A stretch of DNA of 57,466 nucleotides, from NCBI GenBank assembly GCA_009928985.1, contig SABL01000003.1, forward strand, positions 1 through 57,466, in the 5' to 3' direction. This stretch comes from Clostridia bacterium. Lineage in GTDB: Bacteria > Bacillota > Clostridia > Saccharofermentanales > UBA5734. Of this stretch, positions 8,765-16,713 are shown one piece after another. The notes beneath the pieces were generated by a model that did not search any database, was not told the DNA's origin, and saw only the letters and a program-made list of their open reading frames with translations. The position numbers were made by a program, and so were the translations under genes. How positions within the stretch are numbered: the stretch's first letter is position 1; each line of letters begins with the position of its first letter.

Positions 8765-8794
8765 ATCTTAACATCCGAAAGACGCGCTGGTCAA
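8765..8794 (-). promoter_or_regulatory. Promoter of the trans-sulfuration operon
   Basis: On the reverse strand TTGACC, an 18-base spacer and TAAGAT lie about 70 bases before the first gene. The leader between them and the gene holds an inverted repeat (AAATCC...GGATT around TATATAAATAATC, 8734-8759), a possible operator. Confidence 0.5.
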
Positions 8795-8918
8795 TGAAAT
8801 TGTCCTTCTTTTTCGTAGTCGAGGATACGATGTCTGGTTGGTGCTCGTGCTACAGTAAACGTGTACGGAACATCCGTGAGGCTCTGGCCTTGCACACAGC
8901 ATAGGAGGATACACATCC

Positions 8919-9248
8919 ATGGCACTACTCAAGAACATCGTCCACGAACAAATCGTCCGCCTCAAAGATCTCGTTTCAGTGGCCCCGGGCCAGATCGTCA
9001 GCAAGACCCTGGTCCAGAACAAATCGGTCAGTGTGACCCTTTTCGCCTTCGCCCAAGGGGAAGAAATCAGCTCCCATGATTCCGAGGGTGATGCCCTGGT
9101 CACCGTTTTTGAAGGCGTCGGCCGCTTCACCATCCATGGCACGGACCACATCCTCAAGGAAGGCGAAAGCATCGTCATGCCTGCCACCCTGCCCCATGCC
9201 ATCCAGGCCGTCGAAGACTGCAAATGGATGCTGACGGTTGTTTTTTAA
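8919..9248 (+). CDS. Small cupin-domain protein
   Basis: A 109-residue single-domain cupin. The two conserved beta-barrel motifs can be seen: FAFAQGEEISSHDSEGDALV (motif 1, with His replacing the usual HxH as SSHDSEGD) and GESIVMPATLPHAIQAV (motif 2, with the proline and histidine). AGGAGG stands before the ATG. Proteins of this size and order are common in Clostridia and are annotated only as cupins; a sensor or small metal-dependent enzyme role is possible but nothing here decides it. It stands alone between divergent and downstream units. Confidence 0.8.
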   Translation: MALLKNIVHEQIVRLKDLVSVAPGQIVSKTLVQNKSVSVTLFAFAQGEEISSHDSEGDALVTVFEGVGRFTIHGTDHILKEGESIVMPATLPHAIQAVEDCKWMLTVVF

Positions 9249-9295
9249 TCTGCACGGGGATCTTTTTCTGTCACATTTCCGTCCAATAAATGGAC

Positions 9296-9301
9296 TATAA
9301 T
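9296..9301 (+). promoter_or_regulatory. Probable -10 box for the GerMN/LysM lipoprotein gene
   Basis: A perfect TATAAT lies 38 bases before the chosen start codon. No good -35 hexamer at 16-18 bases is visible, so the promoter is only partly supported. Confidence 0.35.
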
Positions 9302-9338
9302 GGTACTTAGATGGAGACAGAAAGAGGGTGCTTTGAAC

Positions 9339-10715
9339 ATGAGATCCATGATCCGTTTCCGATCCAGATTTGCGGCGACATGCCTGGTCCTGGTAGCCAC
9401 ACTCGCTCTGACATCCTGCGAGAGCCCGACCACAAGTGGACTTGTGACTGGGACGAGCGAATCGACCGCCCCACCCACAACCAGCATTACGCCCACCACT
9501 GGGCCCACGACTGGTTCGACCACCCAGCCATCCGAGACGACTGGTACGACCGCCCAAACTACAACCACAGAAACCACGTCCGCCCCGACTGAGCCCACGC
9601 AGCCTGCACGGACCGTTGAGCAGTACTTCCCCCTGACGCCGGATGTATTTGCCCGCTATTCAGGGACGGGCAACGAATATGTCCCGATGACCGTCTATGT
9701 CGATTATTCAAGGCCAGGACAGGTTCAGCTGGCCTATGACAATGGCGGCACCGAAATCCATGTTCTTTATGGCGTGGGCAATGGCAAAGTCCAGATCCTG
9801 CAAGAGCTGCCGGAACTATATGTCCGTGAAGACCTCGCCCAATTGCCGCCGCTTTCCAATGGCGAAATTCTCCTGATGGAACCGCTCGAGGTGGGCACGA
9901 CTTGGAACGTCGAGCACGGGATCCGGGCAATCACCGCCATCGATGTCCCGGTTGACACAGAGGCGGGCGCATTCAATGCGATTGAAGTCACGACCACCAG
10001 TTCCGATGTCGTGACCAAGCATTACTACGCGCGTGGCTTTGGCCTGGTCCAGATGACGGCGCAAGACGGTTACGAGATCCATCAGGAGCTGGCTGAGCGG
10101 CAGCTCAATGCATCCCGCAGCCAGAGACTGACCGTTTATTACCCGCGCATGACCCAGACCGACATTGAGATCGTCGCCAAAGAGGTGACAGTCGAGATGA
10201 AAACCAACACAGGCATCCGCGAGATCCTGGACCGCTTCTTTCGTTCTGCCGCCCAGGCGTTTCCAAAACGGACCTACACCGTCAAGCCCCACGATACCTT
10301 GTGGTCGATTGCCCTGTACCAACTTGGCGACGGCCAGAAATACAAAGATATTGCCGCCTTGAATGGCATCCCAGCACCCTATACAATCAAGCCGGGCCAG
10401 ATCGTCGTTCTCGAGTCTGATACGAATTTGCCAGCTCTGATGAGTCCGCAGACCGTAATCCACTCGATTCATCTCCAACAAGACCGCGGCATTGTGGCAA
10501 TCGATTTTTCCCGCAGCCTGGTGACCGATATGAATGCCGGTTCCGGGTTCGAAGCTGCGCTGGTCCGCTCAATTGTCAATGCGGTCGGTCATGCCTATGA
10601 CGTGCCCAATGTCCAGGTCACGCTCGATGGCGATCCATACGAATCCGGCCACATCGCACTGGCTCCCGGTGAAAGTTTCACGGTCGACTACCAGGGTGTC
10701 ATCGTGGTGAACTGA
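9339..10715 (+). CDS. Lipoprotein with GerMN-like and LysM domains
   Basis: A 458-residue exported lipoprotein. A signal peptide ends in the lipobox LALTSC (Cys about residue 25), followed by a Thr/Pro-rich linker to about residue 85. A beta-rich domain follows, then a LysM domain (YTVKPHDTLWSIALYQLGDG...TIKPGQIVVL, about residues 310-360) that should bind peptidoglycan. The C-terminal 90 residues (GIVAIDFSRSLV, ALVRSIVNAVG, VTLDGDPYESG) resemble the GerMN domain of sporulation/germination proteins. The track start is 13 codons too early; GAGGG precedes MRSMIRFRSR. A cell-wall role during envelope remodelling or sporulation is inferred from the domains. The order GerMN after LysM is uncommon. 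Confidence 0.75.
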   Translation: MRSMIRFRSRFAATCLVLVATLALTSCESPTTSGLVTGTSESTAPPTTSITPTTGPTTGSTTQPSETTGTTAQTTTTETTSAPTEPTQPARTVEQYFPLTPDVFARYSGTGNEYVPMTVYVDYSRPGQVQLAYDNGGTEIHVLYGVGNGKVQILQELPELYVREDLAQLPPLSNGEILLMEPLEVGTTWNVEHGIRAITAIDVPVDTEAGAFNAIEVTTTSSDVVTKHYYARGFGLVQMTAQDGYEIHQELAERQLNASRSQRLTVYYPRMTQTDIEIVAKEVTVEMKTNTGIREILDRFFRSAAQAFPKRTYTVKPHDTLWSIALYQLGDGQKYKDIAALNGIPAPYTIKPGQIVVLESDTNLPALMSPQTVIHSIHLQQDRGIVAIDFSRSLVTDMNAGSGFEAALVRSIVNAVGHAYDVPNVQVTLDGDPYESGHIALAPGESFTVDYQGVIVVN

Positions 10716-10753
10716 CGAGGTAAAATGACGAAGTGCTTTGAAAGGTACATAAC

Positions 10754-11032
10754 ATGGACAGTCTGCTCATCGCCCTGGTGATCTGGAACATCGTGACATT
10801 TCTGCTCATGGGGTATGACAAATACCAGGCGATCCACAACCAATGGCGTGTGCCGGAAAAAACGCTGCTGACCGTTGCTTTTGCCATGGGTGGAGCAGGC
10901 TGTTGGGCAGGTGCTACAGTTTTCCGGCACAAAACCCGCAAAACACAGTTTCGCATCCTGCTGCCCCTGGCCACGGTGCTGAATCTGGCGATCGTCGCCT
11001 ATGTGCTCCAGGGCCAAGGCCCGTTGTTTTGA
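10754..11032 (+). CDS. DUF1294 membrane protein
   Basis: A 92-residue protein with a hydrophobic N-terminal helix followed by FLLMGYDKYQAIHNQWRVPE and a glycine-rich second helix AFAMGGAGCWAGATVFRHKTRKTQF. The DK..A....WR.PE...L....GG..GA......HKT.K..F pattern is the DUF1294 family, small inner-membrane proteins of unknown function. GAAAGG lies before the ATG. Its stop lies 11 bases before the next gene, so they are probably co-transcribed. Confidence 0.85.
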   Translation: MDSLLIALVIWNIVTFLLMGYDKYQAIHNQWRVPEKTLLTVAFAMGGAGCWAGATVFRHKTRKTQFRILLPLATVLNLAIVAYVLQGQGPLF

Positions 11033-11043
11033 GCACTGCCGCC

Positions 11044-11757
11044 ATGGAAAGCCGCCAGAATATCGATGAATCCCAGCCCGGCAGATTATTTGCCATCGGA
11101 GACATCCATGGTTGTTACCTGGAGTTTTGTGCAGTCCTGGATTGCCTGGCTCCAGATCTGGCGCTCGATTATCTGGTCATCGTAGGTGACCTGATCGACC
11201 GCGGTCCGGACAGTTATGAAGTGGTGCGCAAGATCCGCCAGATGCAGACGCTCTATGGTACGGACCATGTGACGGTGCTCCGCGGCAACCATGAACAGAT
11301 GGCCTTGGACTATTTCTCTGGAGAAGGCGAATGGTGGAATTTCAATGGCAACGAATTCACCCTCGCCAGCTATGACAAGCATGGCGCGACGATCCAGTCA
11401 GATCTGGACTATTTTGCCGGCTTGCCGCTGACTCGTGAAAAGGATGGCTTCCTGTTCGTCCATGCCGGACTCAACCCGCACAGATCGCTCGAGCAGCAAG
11501 ACGAATCCGATCTGCTCTGGATCCGCGAAGCATTTTACAACAGCCGCAAGCAATGGCCGTTCACCATTGTGTTTGGCCATACGCCGACCTATGTTCTGGT
11601 CCGGCAGGATGTGCCCGTCAGCCGCTCTGGCTGGATTGCCATCGACACCGGTTGTGTCTATGGCGGCAGCCTGACCGGTGTCGAACTCCATAACGGTGCC
11701 ATGACAAGAATCTGTTCTGTCAAAAGAAAGGATGGTCGAAATGGATTTGTTGATTAA
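11044..11757 (+). CDS. Calcineurin-like serine/threonine-type metallophosphatase
   Basis: A 237-residue PPP-type phosphoesterase. The metal-ligand signatures are all present: GDIHGCYLEF, VIVGDLIDRGPDS, LRGNHEQMAL, then LFVHAGLNP, FGHTPTY and the C-terminal DTGCVYGG. This layout is that of bacterial protein phosphatases and diadenosine tetraphosphatase-like enzymes. The track ORF opens far upstream inside the DUF1294 gene; ATG at 11044 is the natural start, 11 bases after that gene's stop, with a weak ribosome binding site, which suggests translational coupling. The substrate is unknown. Confidence 0.85.
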   Translation: MESRQNIDESQPGRLFAIGDIHGCYLEFCAVLDCLAPDLALDYLVIVGDLIDRGPDSYEVVRKIRQMQTLYGTDHVTVLRGNHEQMALDYFSGEGEWWNFNGNEFTLASYDKHGATIQSDLDYFAGLPLTREKDGFLFVHAGLNPHRSLEQQDESDLLWIREAFYNSRKQWPFTIVFGHTPTYVLVRQDVPVSRSGWIAIDTGCVYGGSLTGVELHNGAMTRICSVKRKDGRNGFVD

Positions 11758-12070
11758 TCAATTGAAAAACCAGGAACTCACCATGGAAATGGTCCTGCAG
11801 CAGGGCCTGACCCGGGCGATCGTCAACTACCCTGCGGCCAGCGGCGACAATCCGGCCGGATTATTGGACCGGCTGCTGGAAATCCGCACCGAACCGGAAG
11901 TGGTATCGGCCATCAACAAGGCTTTCCAGGACGATCTCGTGCGCCGGCTGCTGCTCGATTGCCTCGAGGATGCCACCGTGCGCCAGGTCAACCATCTCAG
12001 CAGCGACAAAGCTCAGGCTCGTGAAACACGGCTCGAACAGGAACGCGATACGGAGCAGTTCGATACCTGA
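11741..12070 (+). CDS. Hypothetical soluble helical protein
   Basis: A 109-residue protein that I do not recognise. It is acidic, free of membrane segments and predicted largely helical, ending in a charged tail (DKAQARETRLEQERDTEQFD). It overlaps the end of the phosphatase gene by 17 bases, so it is the last member of that operon. The track start at 11732 has its ribosome binding site too close; AAAGGA eight bases before the ATG at 11741 favours MDLLINQLKN. Confidence 0.55.
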   Translation: MDLLINQLKNQELTMEMVLQQGLTRAIVNYPAASGDNPAGLLDRLLEIRTEPEVVSAINKAFQDDLVRRLLLDCLEDATVRQVNHLSSDKAQARETRLEQERDTEQFDT

Positions 12071-12128
12071 CAGATACCAAGACCCCATCAGACCTCGGCA
12101 GGTCTGGCCGGCAGGATGACACGTTGGA

Positions 12129-13004
12129 TCAGCTCTTTCCGGGCTGATCTGGCTGCTGGCTTGCCAGATCGCTGCGCCGCCGCAGCAGCAAGGCATTGAT
12201 TTCCACGCCCAGCAAGATGATGGTCGAGATCAGCTGGACCCACAGCAACAAAGCGACCATGGTGCCCAATGCGCCGTAAAACAGCGAATAATCGGCAAAA
12301 TTATCGACATAGTACTGGAACAGCAGCGTCAGACCGGTCCAGGCAACCGTTGTGAAAACCGCCCCGGGGAATGCGGTGCGAAAGCGGACCCGGCGGGCAG
12401 GTACAAACATGTAGAACAGTGTCAGGATGATAAAGATCAGCAGCACAGGCACGACGTGGCGTGAAAGCTGGATCAAAGGATACAGGGGCAGCTGCGGAAA
12501 GCGCCGCATCATCAGGTCGATGATCTGTTGGCCAAAAACCATCGCCGCCAGAACGATGATGATCGTCAGGGCAAACACGATCACCCCGGCCACGGAGATC
12601 AGGTAATTGACGATGAAGTTACGCCGGTCCTGAAGGCCCAGAACCTGGTTGCTTCCTTTGGTCAGTGCCCGAAAGCCCCGTGACGCTGCGTGGATCGCTA
12701 CGACAATCGAGATCGAAAGCAACTGCCCATGCTGGCGGCCCAAAACATCCTCGATGATCCCGGACACTTGGCGAAAGATCGAGAGTGGCAGAATCTGGGA
12801 CAATTGTTCCAGCAGCGAGGTGGAGTCCAGCTGCAAAAAGCCCAGCAGGGTGAACAGGAAAATGACAAACGGGAAAAAGGCCAGAATCAGACTGAGAGTC
12901 AGCTGGTTGGCATAAGATACCAGGTGGTTTTCCTCAATCTTCCGGCCAAATTCACGGATGCCTGCATAGGCGCTGTGAAGCCATTTCAAATAGGGTCTGG
13001 GCAA
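12129..13004 (-). CDS. YihY/BrkB-family membrane protein
   Basis: A 291-residue inner-membrane protein with about six helices. The family pattern is clear: an N-terminal HLVSYANQLTLSLILAFFPFVIFLF segment, SRGFRALTKGSNQVLGLQDRRNFI, a polar VPARRVRFRTAFPGAVFTTVAWT loop and the LYGALGTMVALLLWVQLIS-type final helices (here FYGALGTMVALLLWV). The start is TTG at 13004, supported by AGGAGG six bases upstream. Proteins of this family were once called ribonuclease BN by mistake; their function is unknown. It is convergent with the phosphatase operon. Confidence 0.85.
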   Translation of the reverse strand: MPRPYLKWLHSAYAGIREFGRKIEENHLVSYANQLTLSLILAFFPFVIFLFTLLGFLQLDSTSLLEQLSQILPLSIFRQVSGIIEDVLGRQHGQLLSISIVVAIHAASRGFRALTKGSNQVLGLQDRRNFIVNYLISVAGVIVFALTIIIVLAAMVFGQQIIDLMMRRFPQLPLYPLIQLSRHVVPVLLIFIILTLFYMFVPARRVRFRTAFPGAVFTTVAWTGLTLLFQYYVDNFADYSLFYGALGTMVALLLWVQLISTIILLGVEINALLLRRRSDLASQQPDQPGKS

Positions 13005-13041
13005 TCCAGTCCTCCTGGATTCCAGTCAGCATCTGCCTGAC

Positions 13042-13602
13042 TTAGGGGTTGGTCGCCAAGGGGTATTCGGCGATCTTGCGGTAGACACGCCGGCCTTCTG
13101 TTTCCTCGCTGGCAAAGAGAACCAGCCAATGGACCGTCATGTCTTTGATCTGGACCGGTCCCAGAGCTGCTTTGACATCTTCGAATTCTGTCTTGAAAAC
13201 CAAGTCCTGCCCCAGGGTGACATGGGGGGCAAAACCGCGTTTTTCTGCCGGATAGCCGAGTGGTTCGAGCGCCATGTCGACAGCTGCCTGCAAGTTGCGC
13301 AAGGCAACGAGGTCACCGGCCAGGCCCAGCCAGAGGAAGCGCATCAGGTCTTTGTCATCATAGGTCCAGAAATCAGCCAAGGACAGGGAAAAGGGCTTCA
13401 CGTGCTTTGCGACTGCTTTCATGGCATCGTTGATCGGCTCCAGTGGTCCAGAACCAATTTCACCCATGAATTTCAAGGTCAGGTGCAAATCATCAAAGGA
13501 CTTCCAACGTCCTGAAACGGTATGGGGTTTCAGCTTGTCCTGGATGGCCAGGATCTCGTTCTTGATCTCGTCATTGAAATCGATCCCGATAAAAGCTCTC
13601 AA
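13042..13602 (-). CDS. thpR: RNA 2',3'-cyclic phosphodiesterase (ThpR), copy 1
   Basis: Opens 2',3'-cyclic phosphates on RNA ends (LigT/2H phosphoesterase family). Both catalytic HxTx motifs are present: HLTLKF about residue 40 and HVTLGQ about residue 125. About 186 residues, normal for the family. The track starts at GTG 13611, but GAGGAG is only one base before it; TTG at 13602 has ten-base spacing and gives the usual xRAFIGID beginning. A diverged second copy lies at 34 kb. It sits 37 bases upstream of the BrkB-like gene on the same strand and is probably co-transcribed with it. Confidence 0.88.
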   Translation of the reverse strand: MRAFIGIDFNDEIKNEILAIQDKLKPHTVSGRWKSFDDLHLTLKFMGEIGSGPLEPINDAMKAVAKHVKPFSLSLADFWTYDDKDLMRFLWLGLAGDLVALRNLQAAVDMALEPLGYPAEKRGFAPHVTLGQDLVFKTEFEDVKAALGPVQIKDMTVHWLVLFASEETEGRRVYRKIAEYPLATNP

Positions 13603-13853
13603 AAAACTCACGCTCCTCGTCCGATAGTATTGATTGGATCTGGGGCAGCTTGGCTGCTGCTTTAATTTTACACGATCTGGCCGGTAAACCGTAGCCTGAA
13701 AATGGGGAATAACAGGAAAATATGGCTAGATGATTTCAAGAACCAAAGAATGAGACTGTAACGAGTGCAAAAGCCGATTGGCATTCAGGACTTTATAATG
13801 AAATCAGAGTCTGGGTATTTCCAAAAAGACTCGGCAAGAAATACCTGTCCTGA

Positions 13854-14525
13854 TCAGGTGGGTGAATTTGCCTGATCCAGGAAATGGGGCAGAATCCGTT
13901 TCTGGTAAAAATGATCCGGATCATGCCTCAATTGCCAGTAAACCAGCAAACTGATGATCAAGGCGCCCAGCAGTCCGACGGAAAGGTCAATCATGGTGTC
14001 GGTGAGTGCGATCAGGTCACCCTCCTGCCAGCGTTGCATGTCTGCTGACACCAATCTGTCACCGGCAAATTCATAGAGCTCCCAGACAACTTTCCCCAGC
14101 GTGGCAAATGAAAGGCCAGACAACCAGACCAGCCCAGGATCAAGGGGCTGGTTTTTCTTCAGGTTTTTTGTTTTCCGATACAACAGGAGAATTCCCGCCC
14201 AGGCCAGCACCATGCCGAAGAGGAAGTGCGTCAGAGTGTCATAACTCGAAAACTGGTCGTACCCGTGGTAAATCGTCCCCCAGACAATGCCTTGACCAGT
14301 CAGCAATGAAACAATTAGATCCAGACTGCGGCAATAGTTCCCCGGACACAGCCAGCTCAGAAACCACCAGGCCAGAAGCAGGGCAACGATCCCTCCGGCC
14401 CCGGCTGCCAGCCCATACCATTTGGCATGGATGACACAGTCGATCGATCCAGCAAACATTCCGGCAAGTGTGAGCAAGTGAACCAGATCAGTGGCGAATG
14501 GTAATTTCCGCGCTCCAGTTGCCAT
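13854..14525 (-). CDS. Polytopic membrane protein, DUF2238-like
   Basis: A 223-residue protein with about six hydrophobic helices and no soluble domain. The polar motifs between helices (HGYDQFSSYDTLTHFLFGMVLA, VVWELYEFAGD, DTMIDLSVGLLGAL) are those of small bacterial membrane proteins of the DUF2238/YjdF type: histidine, glutamate and aspartate in the membrane and a D-T-x-x-D motif. Function unknown. GGAGG seven bases before MATGARKLPF places the start seven codons inside the track ORF. The gene stands alone on the reverse strand. Confidence 0.6.
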   Translation of the reverse strand: MATGARKLPFATDLVHLLTLAGMFAGSIDCVIHAKWYGLAAGAGGIVALLLAWWFLSWLCPGNYCRSLDLIVSLLTGQGIVWGTIYHGYDQFSSYDTLTHFLFGMVLAWAGILLLYRKTKNLKKNQPLDPGLVWLSGLSFATLGKVVWELYEFAGDRLVSADMQRWQEGDLIALTDTMIDLSVGLLGALIISLLVYWQLRHDPDHFYQKRILPHFLDQANSPT

Positions 14526-14746
14526 GATCAAACCTCCATGATTCACCTTTATTATAGACCTTCAGGTTCGATTTGTATGAAATAATGCATATCTATGTCA
14601 AAAATAACTCTAGTTGAGTTTTGCAAAATTAAGTCATCCGTGTCAATGGATTCATTCAAATTAAATATTAAAAATATCAATATATAAGGTTAAAAATTAC
14701 AAATAAGGCATAAATACCGCAATATACTGCATTAATAAGCACTGTA

Positions 14747-14776
14747 TTGTCAAAATAGACGTAAAAGGTATATGAT
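14747..14776 (+). promoter_or_regulatory. Promoter of the bactofilin gene
   Basis: TTGTCA, an 18-base spacer and TATGAT, 55 bases before the bactofilin start, in an AT-rich stretch. The rest of the 300-base gap (14526-14746) holds nothing I can name. Confidence 0.6.
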
Positions 14777-14830
14777 GAAGCGATGCAACAATTTATATAA
14801 AATCAGATAATATTCCGGAGGCAAGCGTTT

Positions 14831-15526
14831 ATGGGAATGCGTGATAATTTTCGTCAGGCGATCGATGAAATGATCGGTTCTAAACCGGCTGATACGACAA
14901 CTCCGGATGAACTGGATAAACGCAACCAGGCTCCAGCCGGCCTTGATCTGAGCTCAGTTGGGTTTGATTTTGCTGAGCAAACACAAGTCGAAATGTCTGA
15001 TCCAGGGAAAAATGGCCCCGTCACGGCGCCTGTCAAATCTTTGTCGAACCTGAGCATCCGTCCGGGCCAAAATGCCGGTGCCAAAACCGTCATTACCATT
15101 GGCACGGTGATCAAAGGTGACCTTGCCAGCCAGAGCGACCTGGACGTCCAGGGTACCATCATCGGCAATGTTAAAAGTGAAGGCCTGATCCGTGTCACTG
15201 GCAAGGTCGAAGGCGACATCGCTTGTGAAAACCTGGAGCTCGATAGCGCCGATATCAAAGGCCAGATCACGGTCAGCAAGCACCTCGTTGTGCGGGGCGC
15301 AACCATGGTTGTTGGCAATCTCCTCGGTGAACAGATGGAGATCAATGGCAAGATCAAAGGCAACATCAGTGTCAATGCCACCTTGCACTTGCAGTCCAAA
15401 TCGTCGGTCCTCGGTGACATCCATGCCAGCACGATCCAGATCGATGCCGGCGCCAAGGTGTTTGGCCATCTGAACATCACATCCTCCAGCGAAACTGCGG
15501 TGGAATCTGATCTGCTTCTGGAATAA
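14831..15526 (+). CDS. Bactofilin (polymer-forming cytoskeletal protein)
   Basis: A 231-residue protein that should self-assemble into filaments below the membrane and scaffold cell-wall enzymes. An unstructured N-terminal 75 residues precede a right-handed beta-helix (about residues 95-215) made of short hydrophobic repeats such as GDLASQSDLDVQGTIIGNV, GLIRVTGKVEGDI and QMEINGKIKGNISV, the bactofilin signature. GGAGG precedes the ATG and a good promoter lies upstream. Two bases after its stop starts a polysaccharide deacetylase gene, so the pair probably acts together at the cell wall; wall-hydrolase partners are usual for bactofilins. Confidence 0.88.
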   Translation: MGMRDNFRQAIDEMIGSKPADTTTPDELDKRNQAPAGLDLSSVGFDFAEQTQVEMSDPGKNGPVTAPVKSLSNLSIRPGQNAGAKTVITIGTVIKGDLASQSDLDVQGTIIGNVKSEGLIRVTGKVEGDIACENLELDSADIKGQITVSKHLVVRGATMVVGNLLGEQMEINGKIKGNISVNATLHLQSKSSVLGDIHASTIQIDAGAKVFGHLNITSSSETAVESDLLLE

Positions 15527-15528
15527 TC

Positions 15529-16581
15529 ATGCCACACGCTGATCAATCACCGACTCAGACCAATAGACCCCTGTCTGGCCGCACCAAGGCCACTTTCGGC
15601 AGTGTCCAATTCTTCCGCCAACTGATCTTGACGATGCTTTTCATCGTTCTGCCATTAAGCCTGGTTGCGCTGGTAACATTATCTATTCTGTTTGTCCAGA
15701 TGCAGGCAGATTTACAAGGCCAGATCAATAAGCTGCACACAGAAATGAACGCTTTAATGGCTTTGCACCCAGGACTGGACGAGACCGCCGAACCCTCTCC
15801 AGCCGCCGCACTGGAATTAACCACGGACACCAGTCTGGGCCAGGCGAATTACCAGGGCAATGGTTCACAGCATCCTACCGAGATCGTCAGCCTGAATGCG
15901 GACCTTACAGTCGATTCCGTAGCTGGATCTGTGCAAAACCCTACCCCTGTGCCAGCCAAGCTGGCCTATCTGACTTTTGATGATGGCCCATCTCCACGGA
16001 CAACCGAAATCCTCGATGTGCTGGATGCTTATCAGGTCAAGGCCACTTTTTTTGTCACCAATCCTGCGCTGGAGGACTACCCTGAGATCGCTCGTGATCT
16101 GGTCGCCCGCGGCCATGCCATCGGATTGCACACTGCTTCACATCGGTACAATGATATTTACCAGTCTGTCGATCTCTTTATTTCCGACATCACGGAGAAT
16201 TTCTCGCTGATTGAAAAGGTCACCGGCGTCGCGCCATCTGTCTTGCGTTTCCCCGGTGGCAGTGTTAACGCCTACAATGAAGACATTGCGGCTGACTTGA
16301 TTGAGGCGGTGGCAGAACATGGATACACCTACTTTGACTGGAACTGTGCCAGCGGAGATGCGGTCGGCCAGTCGATTTCGAAAAGCAAAATCGTCGAAAA
16401 TGTCCATAAGTCCCGGCAAGGGAAAAACTCTCTGGTGATTTTATTTCATGATTCCATGGGGAAGAAAACGACCGTCCAGGCTTTGCCTGAAGTGATCGAA
16501 GACCTCAGGGCCGATGGCTACGAATTTGCCGCGCTCGCACCAGACAGCGTCCCGGTCCGGTTTGCCAATATCCCTGGATGA
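15529..16581 (+). CDS. Membrane-anchored polysaccharide deacetylase
   Basis: A 350-residue NodB-domain enzyme that should remove N-acetyl groups from peptidoglycan or another glycan outside the cell. An N-terminal membrane helix (about residues 35-60) is followed by a linker, then the catalytic domain: YLTFDDGPSPRT (catalytic Asp and metal Asp), the H-x-x-S/H-x-x-x-H/Y metal motif in IGLHTASHRYNDIY, RFPGGS, YFDWNCASGD and LVILFHDS (catalytic His). All key residues are present. It starts two bases after the bactofilin stop with no strong ribosome binding site of its own, which points to translational coupling. Confidence 0.9.
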   Translation: MPHADQSPTQTNRPLSGRTKATFGSVQFFRQLILTMLFIVLPLSLVALVTLSILFVQMQADLQGQINKLHTEMNALMALHPGLDETAEPSPAAALELTTDTSLGQANYQGNGSQHPTEIVSLNADLTVDSVAGSVQNPTPVPAKLAYLTFDDGPSPRTTEILDVLDAYQVKATFFVTNPALEDYPEIARDLVARGHAIGLHTASHRYNDIYQSVDLFISDITENFSLIEKVTGVAPSVLRFPGGSVNAYNEDIAADLIEAVAEHGYTYFDWNCASGDAVGQSISKSKIVENVHKSRQGKNSLVILFHDSMGKKTTVQALPEVIEDLRADGYEFAALAPDSVPVRFANIPG

Positions 16582-16713
16582 TAGTTAATGAAACGGGTTT
16601 GATTTTTTAAAATAATTTGCTGCCTGTGGCAACAGAAGTGTGATAACATTCTAAATTGAGTTGTTTTTTAACGAGCTCGATTCTGGTTAGCACAGCCTTG
16701 AGGTGGTATCTCA

